DNA from: Filosporella fistucella
Lineage: Eukaryota; Ascomycota; Leotiomycetes; Helotiales
Reading direction: 5' to 3'
Length of the DNA stretch: 64,000 bases
Assembly (NCBI GenBank): GCA_030077755.1
Contig: JAQJZZ010000019.1
Span: forward strand, 384,501 to 448,500
In this document: positions 11,788-22,800 of the stretch, piece by piece
How positions within the stretch are numbered: position 1 is the stretch's first letter
Layout: each line of letters opens with the position of its first letter
The notes under the pieces: generated by a model
The model's database searches: none
Seen by the model: the letters and a program-made list of their open reading frames with translations, nothing else
Told to the model about the DNA's origin: nothing
Program-made: the position numbers and the translations under genes

Positions 11788-13458
11788 CTACTGCCCGCCC
11801 ACCTTCTGTTCCTCATGCAATTCCTCTATCGGATTTCCCACCACCTGCCCACTCTTCCACTTCCCCACCATCCTTCCATACCTTTTCTGCAAATCTCCCT
11901 CTCTCCACACCTCAATAGCCACTTTCTTCTCCACTAACTCCGCCAGTACAGCCGCCTGTTTGATACCCATAGTTTGCGCTATACTTCGCAGGTTTCTGAC
12001 TACAAATACCCTGATCTCATCAGTAGCGACCTCCATTATACCCGCGAACCAAAGTGGCCAGATTAGGAACGAGCCGCCGGACATGCGCATACTGGAATGG
12101 CGCTCGTTGAAGGCTAGTTGAGGGAAATCTGTTCCGTCCGAGGAAGAAGGAGGGGGACAGGGAGGTGGAAAAGTATTGATATGTTGAGGAACGCTGTAGA
12201 GAATATCGAGCTGCAGTTCGTAGAGCGTGTCAGTGCTGATTTGGAATTGTGCTGTGTGTTCTGCTTGATTGAATATTGGTGGCTTCTTTGCGAATCCTTC
12301 GAGCAAAACATCACGTATCAATTCGTTGAGCATTATTCGTAGTGAGCGCAGAGCATTCCAAATTTGAGCTATCCAGTAGTCATAATATACATGATAACAG
12401 CCATTGAATGCGATTTCGGACGAAGGGTCGGTATAGATTGTTTCGTATTCCCAGCCGGGAGGAATATTGGTAGATATATCAACGAGGACACCGTCTAGAG
12501 AAAGAGCTCGAGCGAGTATTTCTTGGGGATCGGTAAGTTCTTTGCTTACGACTGATGCTCTCAGGTCGGCGTATTTCATCATCGTGTCGTTTACTTTGAA
12601 AGCTGGATCAGGGTTTCCAACGAGATTAATGGCGTTGGTCATGTATTCTCTCATGTGGTCAGGTAATGGAACTCCCCTTTGAATACAACTAATCATGAGA
12701 TTGGCTGCGACTTGAACGAGCATCCTTCGACCTGGTGGAGAGTGGATTTGAGACGGTCCCCGCAGTTTTATGACAGCTGCGGCGCCATTGATATGTTCAG
12801 CCCAGTCTTTCAGTGATGCTCTGTTTGTACCAGTAATGGTTTCGTATATACCGAGGATCATAATGGAAAGCAAGGTACTGTCTTTTTTGACTTCGATCGG
12901 ATCTCTGAGAGCTTTGTTTGTGGATTGAAGTGCCCGCACATATTGATATCGAGCATTCTTCATCAAGGAAGGAGCATGAACTGTGTGTGCATAACCAGCG
13001 AGTCCAACGGCTTTCATACTTGCAGCCAACCCTTCATCTAATGTCTGCGTTCGTGCCATATCTGCCACATAATCTAGATGACCTCTCGAAGGTCCATCCA
13101 TTCCAAGGACATAATTGGCTACAAAGAACCCAGTAGCACGGTCCTCAATCGTGGGCGACAACGAGAATACAGATAGAGCGGTGTCATTTCTCTCTACCAC
13201 CTCTACCTCATCTTCAGGTGGTGTGGTAGGAGTGGGGCTTTTCTCCGATTTCAACTTATCCCGTGCCTCTTTCGCTTTAAATTTGCGGATCACGTTCGAA
13301 CTCTGGTCTCGAAAGATAAGATCTCCAGCGATACGATAACCGGGACATTTTCTCTTAGCCCTCTTGCATTGTGTGCATCCTTCTGGGACTTGATCGCATT
13401 TTGTCTTGCGCTCTCTGCAGGCATGACAGCCGCCCGAGGGCTTACCACAGTAGACCAT
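11788..13458 (-). CDS. Zn(II)2Cys6 transcription factor with fungal-specific regulatory domain
   Basis: A single-exon protein of 556 aa. The N-terminus carries a complete binuclear zinc cluster with cysteines at 11, 14, 21, 28, 31 and 38 (C-x2-C-x6-C-x6-C-x2-C-x6-C), the basic RERKTK loop and a KRAKRKCPGY end. A basic linker follows. The rest resembles the Fungal_trans_2/DUF3468 type regulatory region seen in many uncharacterised regulators (ATGFFVANYVLG, then helical segments such as ALRDPIEVKKDSTLLSIMIL). It is divergent from an MFS exporter gene 1.04 kb away, an arrangement common for pathway-specific regulators, so that transporter is a candidate target. The target itself is inference. 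Full length, with no defect seen. Confidence 0.9.
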   Translation of the reverse strand: MVYCGKPSGGCHACRERKTKCDQVPEGCTQCKRAKRKCPGYRIAGDLIFRDQSSNVIRKFKAKEARDKLKSEKSPTPTTPPEDEVEVVERNDTALSVFSLSPTIEDRATGFFVANYVLGMDGPSRGHLDYVADMARTQTLDEGLAASMKAVGLAGYAHTVHAPSLMKNARYQYVRALQSTNKALRDPIEVKKDSTLLSIMILGIYETITGTNRASLKDWAEHINGAAAVIKLRGPSQIHSPPGRRMLVQVAANLMISCIQRGVPLPDHMREYMTNAINLVGNPDPAFKVNDTMMKYADLRASVVSKELTDPQEILARALSLDGVLVDISTNIPPGWEYETIYTDPSSEIAFNGCYHVYYDYWIAQIWNALRSLRIMLNELIRDVLLEGFAKKPPIFNQAEHTAQFQISTDTLYELQLDILYSVPQHINTFPPPCPPPSSSDGTDFPQLAFNERHSSMRMSGGSFLIWPLWFAGIMEVATDEIRVFVVRNLRSIAQTMGIKQAAVLAELVEKKVAIEVWREGDLQKRYGRMVGKWKSGQVVGNPIEELHEEQKVGGQ

Positions 13459-14501
13459 GAGGTACTTGCGGCAGATCGCCTCGAAGCGGGATGAATTCCT
13501 TAATATTTTCCAATGCTCAACTGACTATTCAGCCTCCTCTGCAACAATTCAGGGTTGGTGCCTGCCAAGAGGGAAAGAGACTAATAACTGGAACTTCCGA
13601 ATGTGTGGTGTGTAGTCTAACGCTGAAAGAGGAATCAAAGAAGTTGGGAGATAGACTTGCAGCGGCAATACGACAAAGAAAGCTTAACAGCAAGCACCAA
13701 AATCATTACAGAGAAAAATGTCAAAAGAGGAAATATCTGAAGTTGAGGATGAGATACAAGTACATTTGGTCATGGACCTAAGGTCTGTGCCGCATCGGCC
13801 AAGATCCGGCTGTGGAGGCTCGTGGGGATCTTTGAAGCGAGAAGCTAACCTGATATGGTAATTTTGGAAGTTGCGTACGAGTTTAGCAGCAGACCCATGG
13901 AGTTTGGGGATTAGCTTGGTATTTCGTCCGTTTTGCTGACATGAACGACACCTCCCTCCATATCGGCCCCGAGACTCTGCATCAAATTCAGCCTTACCAT
14001 CGTATTGTAGCCAACGACGTATTGAGAGTTCTGCCGGTTAATTTCAAGTTGCCCTGTCATCCATTTTAGCCAATTGATACCCTTCAATACTTGACAGCGG
14101 CTGCGCACAGCCATGAACGGTTGGCACCAGATTTATGGAGCAAGCGTGAGGCTTGACAGCAGCCAGCATACCTGAATGGGATTTTACATCAGTTGTGACG
14201 AAGATCCATTAGCCGTACACGTTCTCTTTCCTTTCCCAGTAATATCATTCGCTTGAGTATGTACCATGGCGTCCAAGCGGTTAGCCCGTCTTACATTCTG
14301 TTATCATTGATATTGCTTCATCGCGATGGGCCTGTATAAGAACATTATATTCTTGGTCTCATGTCTGTCTGTTTCCATTGAATCTGCTTCATTACAACCC
14401 ATTTTCCACTCATCGGTCAAGGTATCAAATTGCTCAGCATACATCTCACCAAGCAAGATCCAGGTTCGGGAGCTCATACACTTTTCCAGCATACAGCTAA
14501 G
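13459..14501. promoter_or_regulatory. Divergent promoter region, Zn2Cys6 regulator / MFS transporter
   Basis: A 1.04 kb shared upstream region. It contains a CGG-N8-CGG direct repeat at 13796-13809, the kind of paired triplet that zinc-cluster dimers can bind, but such triplets occur by chance. A tRNA-like A box near 14275-14285 has no matching B box. A short frame at 13491-13781 has no recognisable domain. Confidence 0.35.
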
Positions 14502-16557
14502 ATGGCTTTCTTATTGTATAAAAAGTTTTTCAAGAAATCCCCTATAGAATTCCACCCTTGCGAACACCAACTCGCTGCATCAGACTTACGGATAGAGACA
14601 CTGTCAAACGATGGACTAGCGGCAGATTCTGATATCAACAAACTACATCCCGACAAGCTGCAAGAGAAAAGCAAAACACTCGATGCCAGCCAATGTACTA
14701 TATGCAAAGATGAAAAGAGGCGAATGTCAGTATATCGATGGAAACTCATGATCGGTCTTCTCTTTCCGTTCCTGGTCCAATCACTCGATGCGACTATGAT
14801 CGCTGGAGCTGTTCCTTTCATCGCTTCAGATTTCCGTGAGCCTTCATCAACCGCCTATTGCTTCGTATTAATGCTAATATACCATAGATCAACTCTCCCA
14901 GCTCAACTGGATAATCTCAGCCTTCAATCTCACAGCAGCAGCATTCATTCCCTTCTGGGGCCAACTTGCCGACATCTTCGGTCGATACACAGCCATTCAA
15001 TCAGCCACTCTGAGCATGCTCCTTGGTTCCATACTTTGTTCCGTGTGTCCTACAACTGCATTCCCACTGCTTCTTTTAGGTCGAGCGTTCCAAGGAGTAG
15101 GCTGCGCAGGCCTTATGATCGTTACGAAAGTGGTACTGGCCGATAAAGTATCGCTTAAAGACAACGCAACGAACAATACAATTTTCACCATAGTAGGAGG
15201 AATCGGATATGGAATTGGTCCTACGCTAGGAGGGCATCTAACGCAGGTCAACTGGAGATGGTGTTTTATCATCAATATCCCTTTTGGAGTCATTGGTCTG
15301 GTCTTCGTGCACTTCCTTCTCCGCCCTGAACTCGTCGGGGCGGCTCAAATTACAAGAACAGATGGAACGGTTGATCCATCACTTTCTCAATCCTTTACCG
15401 CCCGTCTTCAGACGATCGATTATATTGGTCAATTGCTCTTCCTTTTCGGAATAGGGCTCCTGATCCTGGCCTTGACATGGGCGGGCTCTTACTACCCGGT
15501 ATGTCATATGCAATACTTTCATTTGCTCCCAGATCTTCATTTCACTGTTTGCCGAGCTCTCTAAGCTTCCAAGCAAACCTCAAGCCTGTTCCCTTCAACT
15601 TCCATTAAAAAATATACTAATCCCATACAGTGGTCCTCCCCTAAAGTTCTCGCTCCCCTCATAGTTGGCATCCTTCTCACCATCCTCCTACTAATCTACT
15701 CCTACTTTCTCCAACCGTCCCAATACCTCTCTCTCCGTTCCCCAACCCGAAAACCAATGCTCCCGATCCGTCTGCTCCTCACCCGAAATCTCGGTCTCTT
15801 AATCTACATAAACCTCATTACCGGGATGGCCATGTACGCTGTGTACTACTTCATCTCCCTCTACTTCGCGCTAGTCAAAGACTTCTCTGCGAGCAAATCA
15901 GGCACAAGTCTGATATACTATATGCCAGGTCTAGCAGTTGGAGCTTACATGGCGATGTTCGCCTGCAACACTTGGCCTCTACAAACCTTCTTCCCTCTCA
16001 TCCTCGGCACAATTCTAGAACCATTAGGAATCACGATCCTAGCTATCGCATTAAGAGGAGGGCATCTACCAACAATCTACGGCATGTTAGCACTCACCGG
16101 CGTCGGAACAGGCATAAGATTCATGCCCGGGACCCTGCACGCAATAGGCTATTTTCCCGACCACATCGCCTCGGTCATCTCCCTCAACTCCCTAGCTCTA
16201 AATCTAGGCGGCACACTCGCCACAACTATCATGTTAAACATCTTCAACCATTCTCTCTCTTCGCACGGTCTCTCATTCTCATCTGCATCCTCTTCTTCTT
16301 TTAGCGCTATAGCCGCTCTACCAGCGAGCGAACAGGCGTTTCTGAGAGAGAAAGCGACGGATGGGATTGTGCTTGCTTTTTTCGCTATTACCGCGTTTAT
16401 GTGGCTAGGTGTGGTGGCTTGTTTAGGGCTTGGGAATGTAAGGATTGGCAAGGGAGGTGTGGAGGATAGGGTTGTGGAAAAGGGGAGTTTTGTTGGGGGT
16501 TTGTTGTTTAGGAGGAAGGAGAGGAAAGGGGCGGAGGTGGAGATGGAGAGGGTCTGA
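14502..16557 (+). CDS. Major facilitator superfamily drug/proton antiporter (DHA-type)
   Basis: Three exons, 14502..14835, 14888..15498 and 15631..16557, give 623 aa. Introns of 52 bp (TGCTAATAT branch) and 132 bp (GTATGT donor) keep the frame. I chose ATG 14502 (AAGATGG context) over an upstream in-frame start at 14430. A ~90-residue cytosolic N-terminus precedes the first membrane helix (WKLMIGLLFPFLVQSLDATM). The loop 2-3 MFS motif A appears as GQLADIFGRY and the antiporter motif C region as GGIGYGIGPTLGG. Further helices continue to a C-terminal KKERKGAEVE-type basic tail. The pattern fits the 14-helix DHA2 group of exporters. The substrate cannot be inferred. It lies divergent to the zinc-cluster regulator. 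Confidence 0.9.
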
Positions 16558-16920
16558 GGGTTGGTGGAGAGTGGATTTGTAGATAGATGTAGAAATATGG
16601 GTGTATTTTCAGGCGTCAAATCTTTGTTTATGTGGAGTAGAGATAGGAATCAAGTAGATAATTATTTTCCACACTTGGACGATCTATAGCTTCATATGAT
16701 TTGCACTATTCTCGCTAGAAATCAAGTGGTATTAATCACGGGTGAGACGACGAAACGACCATGTGAGTTGCGCTGAAATTGCTGAAGTGGCGAGTGACAC
16801 TCAGGCGCAAATTTTCTTTTGGTTAATCATAGGAGTCAAAGTATCGCGTTCCCTAACACCACGCTATCTATGCAAAATCGATTTTCCCGGGCGTCCACCA
16901 AGATTCTGAACGCCGAGCCA
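16558..16920. other. Short intergenic, convergent 3' ends
   Basis: This 363 bp stretch separates the MFS and GEN1/Yen1 genes. It is AT-rich with no open frame of note and presumably carries both 3' UTRs. Confidence 0.5.
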
Positions 16921-19634
16921 CTACTCCGCACTCAAATCAAAGACTTCCACCTGTGAATACCTCCAAGCTCTCGGCTTGGGCTTGACCTTCTCCTTTCCCT
17001 TCACCTTACCCTGACTTTCAGTCTGCTTATCGCTTTCTTCATCCTCCTCGACTTCTTTCCATCCACCAGGCAACGATTCCCGAAGCATGATATATTTCTT
17101 CTTCGGTTTGATTTTTGTAGCTTCCTCCTTACCTGTCTTTGTTGGGATTTTTGTTGTCCTTGTTGTCGTTTTTGGAGCGGTTCCAGAAATAGAGATGGGA
17201 ATAGCCGCTGGACTGGGTTGAACACATTGAGAGGCTTCTCGAGAGGGGAGAAGGTCTGATACAGAAGGCAGCTCTGGACTGACACTTCTGCTGCTTTCAC
17301 GATCCCAATCTTCACTTCCCTTCATTGCTGGACTCGCTTTGGGGACATATGCTTGGAAGTTGATTTTTCTGGCCACTGGTTCTGGACTCAATGGCTTTGC
17401 TGGAACAAATTCTCTTCCTTGGTCTGGAGATATCTTCTTTCGAGGGGAAGGCCGAGATGGCGATCGAGACGGTGTATCTAGATTATTTTGTTTCGATCTT
17501 GACCTATGACGGGAGATGATGACTGAATTTGGAAAATTCTTGCCCAAATCTGTCTCAAGGGGAGGAGAGGGGTGAGTCGGTGATGGTGAGTGCTCATACT
17601 TTCTCGCCTTGTTCATTCGGGGAGACGGCGACAGAGGAGGGACTAGAGGGGACGAGTCGATGTTGAACACTTGATGTTTGAATTTCTGAGTTGGCGTGGA
17701 TTCGGATTCATGCTGGGCTGCCTTGGTTATACGATGGAGACCTGACGGAGGAGATGTTTGTGAGGCAGCCAGGGTCCATGGATTAGTGTTTGTACTGGCT
17801 TTTGCTTGCGTTTTGGAATTCGGTGCTTTGCGTAACCATGGTTGCACTGCTGTTGGTTTGGAAGAGGAAGATTCAGTGTTTGATCGTGCTGACCTACGTG
17901 TAGGTCGAGTACTGGGATTTAGCCCGATACCGGCTGCTGGCTGTGTTGAAGGTATTCCTTCCAACGTGGGAGCTAAAAACACTGGCGGTAGAGATGATGA
18001 GCCAGATTTTGCTGTCTCTTTCAGTGCTTCGGAAGCATCATTTCCATGCTGAACCCCTGGCTTAGAAATCTTTACAAATTTATCCAAAGTCCCTTTTGGC
18101 ATGCTGGGCTTCTTCGTGGCTGCTCTTTTTGCCGCGTGCTTAGCTTTCAAGTATTTCTTAGGATCCCTGAAGGACTCCTCATAGTCTTCAACCTTCAAAG
18201 GCACCCCTATTTTAGCAATCGTTTCGGGAATCCATGCCTTGTCGGGTTGAGTTGGATCATAAGCGGATGGTCCCCTTTTACTAGGGCTTGCCGATCTTAC
18301 AGCATCGTCAGACACGTACCCCTCGATTTGATCATCTTCAAGAAGTGGTGCAAGACCATCTCTTCCGTAATCAGCAGAATCATCCTCCTCTTCTTCCAAA
18401 TCGAGTCCGACGATATCTGTTGGAAGATATACAACTCTCAATTCTGGCAGCGCATCGGTCGTAAAATGCTTCCTGGTGCCGCAGATAGCTCGGACTAATT
18501 CCATCTCATTCATGGCAGTGAGAACGACATCCCCATACCCAGAGTCTCGTCTGCTCCCTCGAGCTCTCAGTTTGTGTACCAAGAGTGCAGGGGCAAGTCC
18601 TCGAATGAATTTTACTGCTCCTATCTTATGAGTCCAGTCGAAGGCGTCGGCGACAAATTTTCTCAGTGCTTGGACATCAACCTCCCCATCCCATAAGATT
18701 TCTTCCTTGAGTCGTTGAACTTTAGCAGCGTTTGAGACGACTGGATGAGTATAATAACCCAAAACTTCCTTGTTAGGAAAATTTTCCGGGATTTTCAATG
18801 CTTTGTGTTTCATCTTGAAGTGCTTGCTCTTGTTTGTCTGGACTTCTCGAGCCAGATTTGCTCGCCATGTCTCTAGTGCAGCAGCATCTGAGCGTGGAAT
18901 TCGGCAAAGTGACTTGCCATATCCTGCTCTAGCAGCTTCACAAGCGATTTTGATTCCGCATCCCGGAATTCCTTCAGTGATGTAGTCTCCACCACTCATT
19001 AGTGCCACGAGAACCATGCCTTCTCGGTCGAGGCCAGAATTCCCATCTTTAGTCGCTTTTGAATCATACACCGAAACATGAGTTGGTGATTTGTTCCCTC
19101 TCAAACCTTCTGATGACCAGTTCCGGAGCGTCAGAGTACTCCCAAACATAAGGGTATCTACATCTTCGCTGAGAACAGCATCGACAATTCCTTCTCGTTG
19201 GAAGAGGGCACACTCCGCTTCAGCCTCTCCGGGCGCCGTATGGAATGGAAACCCAAATAGTTTTAAGAGTTGCTTTGTCAACATATTAGGCACTGATGCA
19301 CCATGTTGACCTGTCTTCTTCCCTCGCTTGAAAGGAGGTTTGTGAGGACCGTCAAAAACGAAAAGGGGTTGAATAGATGTCGATAGAAGTCGTAAAAGGC
19401 GGTAATAAAATGTTCGTACTGCTGGGTTTGATCCTCCTTGGCCAGCTAGCGTTTGGAATTGCCAAATTGAGACATCAATAGCGATTCTGAAAGGTCGCCC
19501 TGTTTGCTCGAATTTCTCGATGGCCAATTTGGTCAGAGCAACTCTCTCTCCGGGCCCAATCTCTCCGTATATTCTTCATCATGGATTAGCAATGTTCGGT
19601 GGCAATGTCTTGGAGATTACCCTTTGATTCCCAT
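16921..19634 (-). CDS. GEN1/Yen1-family Holliday junction resolvase (XPG/FEN1 nuclease)
   Basis: Exon 1 is only 14 nt (19634..19621), followed by a 47 bp intron and exon 2 (19573..16921), for 888 aa. Splicing creates the N-terminus MGIKGIYGEIGPGERVAL, which is the conserved nuclease start; without it the protein would lack the N-terminal Gly. XPG-N and XPG-I acidic residues are present: D38 (IAIDVSIW), D79 (FVFDGP), E121/E123 (GEAEAECA), D142/D144 (EDVDTLMF) and D201 (MSGGDY), followed by the helix-hairpin-helix GIPGCGIK. A GEN1-type C-terminal region (DKAWIPETIAKIGVPLK) lies mid-protein. The last ~350 residues are basic, disordered and full of SP/TP sites. The enzyme cleaves four-way junctions during recombination. 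Yeast Yen1 is controlled by Cdk phosphorylation. Confidence 0.92.
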
Positions 19635-20673
19635 GATGTCAACAAAGCCGGCTTAGCCAAAATCTGAGCTGTCTCTACGACAGAATACAACTCAAATAGA
19701 CACCATTGCGAGCTGATGTATTTGCAATTATTTAATGACAAGGGCAGTGGGTTCGATTGCCCAGATCAAGAATAATGCATGTGGGTTGACTGGCAAAGGT
19801 TATGAAGTTGTCAAAATCTGGGGTGGCGATTATGAGAGATTGTCGGCACGGAAACCAACCCATAAATTTAGCTTCAATTATCAACTGGTGGACTAACAAT
19901 AAGTGTGATTTTATTGAAGATTTATTGAACAGGATATCAAATAACTCAATGCCTCACCTCACCGTGAATAGTCAAGATGATTCCCAAATGCCAAGCCCAA
20001 CAGAGTTCTTTGCAGTCAGCAAGCACTTGTGATATGCTTCGTGTTGAGAGTGAAATCTTTGTATGGCTCGATTCAACTTCTCTGCTCTGTTGCCACATGC
20101 AAGCTCTTCAAGATGCTACGGTATATCTTCAAGTGGCTCATTGGCTTGATATGCTTCGAGATCCTTTCCTACTCCATACCCGCAGCCTCCAACGACATAG
20201 ACGAACGAAGTCGAGATCGGATAGGCGCTACACTTGTCTATACTAGCACATTCTCTGGTATATTCCTACAATGCCTGCGATCGTTTTCTCTGTGGTGGAA
20301 TGGTAGCTTTTTCAAAAAAAATCCTTGCCTAGCTACTGGTACAGCAGTAAAGATTATCACTGCCAGTTCCCATTGCTACATTACCTATGAGCGGTACACC
20401 TGGAAATGGATTGAACGCAAGACCTTGAAATTTATCATGGGTGCAGATATCGAGTAGCTATTGCGAGCTAGTCTTTTGGGTTGGAAGCTCAGTTTGCAGG
20501 GCAATCCATCATGTTTAATGTTCGTCATGCGCGTCGCGACATTTGACGCGATTCCCAAATTGACTCGCTTGCCAAATACATCTCTCAACAACGAAGCAAT
20601 TTCCCGCCCTGAAATCCAGCGACTCTTTGTGATATTCTGCGAGCTATTCTGATATTTCTGATACGAATGTAAT
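19635..20673. other. Divergent intergenic region, GEN1/Yen1-type / Arp10-type genes
   Basis: About 1.04 kb. Several overlapping short frames (19802-20457) look random. A sequence like a tRNA B box at 19750 sits in a small GGGCA...TGCCC hairpin but has no A box, so no tRNA is called. Confidence 0.5.
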
Positions 20674-22430
20674 ATGTCCGCCCCCACAGGCCCTTCCCAC
20701 CGCAACGTCTCCTCTATACGCTCTCCCTCTGCACCAAACGCTGGTGCCCCAGGAAGTCCGCATACACCACTCCGAACCATCTCATCAGCATATGGCTCGC
20801 CATCTGCCCTCCGTGCCGAAGAAGAGACTGTCATAATAGAACTCGGCAGCCGGTATCTTAAAGCTGGATTTGCAGGGGATGCACTTCCCAAAGGAGTGAT
20901 CAGGTTTGGTTTGGATCAGCAGAGGAGAGCTGGTGATTATAGGGCCTGGAAAGTGGATCACGATGCAGCCTGGGGGAAAACTGTGAAGGAAGAGTCATAC
21001 GGAGAGGCATATGAGCTTTGGAAACCCGATTTGAGAGGCTTGGATTTGGGCTTGGTTGGGGACAAGATTGATCGTGCGGTGAGGGAAACCTTCACAAAGT
21101 TAGTATGTCCCTGGTGCTGCTGCGAGGATACTCTAATATATTATTCTCTAGGTTTATGCTGGTCGACTCTCGACCAAGACGAATAACACTCGCGATACCT
21201 TCTACGCTTCCTCTACCCCTCCTTTCTACAATATTAGACACACTTTTCACGAACTACCAAACACCTTCAATATCATTATTGTCAGCACCTGTCCTGACTA
21301 CGGTAGCAGCCGGTCTCCGCTCTGCTCTGGTGGTAGATATCGGATGGGCTGAGACAGTGGTGACAGGCGTATATGAGTATCGGGAAGTACAATGTACACG
21401 CTCGGTCAGGGCAATGAAGATGTTTGGAGAGGCAAGTTTCAAGTCACTGGCGGAGGCAATTGACCCAAAGAAGGAGGAGAATAAGGCATCAAGAGATAAA
21501 GTAGACTATGATGCTGATTTGGTCCCAAGCTTCGAGGAATGTGAGGAGGTAATGATGCGAGTGGGATGGTGCAAAACCACGACAAAGCCCGAACCCAGAA
21601 AATTCGATCGAGGTCTCACACCAGTCAATGAGGAGGACGAGTTAAGATCAAGCATAATGAGTATGCGTATTGGTGGTAGCCATCAAGAAGATCCCATCAT
21701 TGCAATACCTCTCAACTCAACTCGACCGCCAACTACAATTCGGGTACCATTCTCCGAACTAGCAGAGCCATGTGAGAGAGCTCTATTTGCGAAAGGTACT
21801 TCTGAGCAAGATCTAGATGACGAGGAGCTACCCCTTCATATATTAGTCTACCAGAGTCTTCTCAGATTGCCTGTCGATCTACGTTCTGTTTGCATGGCAC
21901 GAATAGTATTCGTGGGAGGAGGATCCAAGATCCCAGGTTTGAAGATGCGAATAATGCATGAGGTTGCCTCTCTCATTGAGGAGAGAGGATGGGATCCGGT
22001 AAAGGGAAAAGCTGTAGATCAGTATTACTCTAATCCCAAACTGCGAAGGACAAAACTTCGACAAACAGGACCTACAGAGGTCTTGGTTGAAGGCGTCGGA
22101 GAGGTTCCTGCAGCATTTCAGAAGCAAGAAGATGATCCCATCGAAAACCAAATAAAGAGGGATGCAACGAAAGGGGTTCCAGCTGAAGAATGCGGTTACT
22201 TGCGTGCCGTGAATTCTTTGGGGGCTTGGTCAGGAGCAAGTTTGCTTTCGCAACTCAAAGTACCTGCTATTTCGATTGTTGATCGAGATCAATGGCTTAG
22301 CCATGGACTTTCTGGAGCATCAAAGCCCGGAGAGATATCTTTCACTAGCCATAGACAGAGCATGGGACCTGGGGCTTTCAAGTCTGCAGCCGGGGATAGG
22401 TCGAGTTGGACATTGGGACTGTGGGGATGA
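20674..22430 (+). CDS. Actin-related protein Arp10/Arp11-like, dynactin pointed-end subunit
   Basis: Two exons, 20674..21098 and 21152..22430, joined over a 53 bp intron (GTTAGT donor), give 567 aa. A Ser/Pro-rich N-terminus of about 50 residues precedes an actin-like fold: IIELGSRYLKAGFAGD (phosphate loop 1), FMLVDSRPRRITLAIPS (formed across the splice), ALVVDIGWAETVVTGVY (phosphate loop 2), RIVFVGGGSKIPGLKMRI (the adenosine-region equivalent) and the C-terminal WSGASLLSQLK. This spacing and the VDSRPRR segment match the divergent Arp10/Arp11 family (Neurospora ro-7, human ACTR10), which caps the dynactin minifilament and supports dynein-driven nuclear and vesicle transport. A low-complexity acidic insert near 21480-21700 is longer than in canonical actin. 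Confidence 0.85.
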
Positions 22431-22800
22431 TATGCTGATACAAAGCCTCACTATACTCCTTATGCGTATCGCGATGCTTTGGAAAGAAGGCTAGAATCGA
22501 AGAGGGTAATAGCTCTTCATTTGTGATTGCTGCATATGATACCCAATTGATATTCAGTAGGTACAAGTATGAAGTACAAGAATATGTCTAATTCGCAGAC
22601 ACCTTAAATTTTGTGGCTGTTTATAATAAACATAATGAGTCAGAACATTAAACTCCTCTGCTTTTGACCTCCCGTTGATCCAGATAACCTCGGAAGTGAG
22701 AGCTGCAGTTCTAGTTTCGAGGGTGGTCTGACCCCACATGCAACCTCCAGCTCTGATCTCGAAGCTTCAAAATTGACGATCTCTCCTCACAAAGCTCACA
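22431..22800. other. Intergenic, Arp10 3' / seryl-tRNA synthetase promoter
   Basis: A 370 bp spacer between tandem plus-strand genes, with no further feature seen. Confidence 0.5.

Noticed and set aside
11573..12121. Plus-strand open frame antisense to the zinc-cluster gene
   Set aside because: It is low-complexity Ser/Pro sequence mirroring the coding strand of a well-supported gene, with no domain.
14265..14300. tRNA-Leu/Ser A-box-like sequence
   Set aside because: No B box or cloverleaf follows within 100 bases.
19740..19775. tRNA B-box-like GGTTCGATTGCC
   Set aside because: It sits in a 5-bp hairpin that is not a T arm, and no A box or acceptor stem is found nearby.
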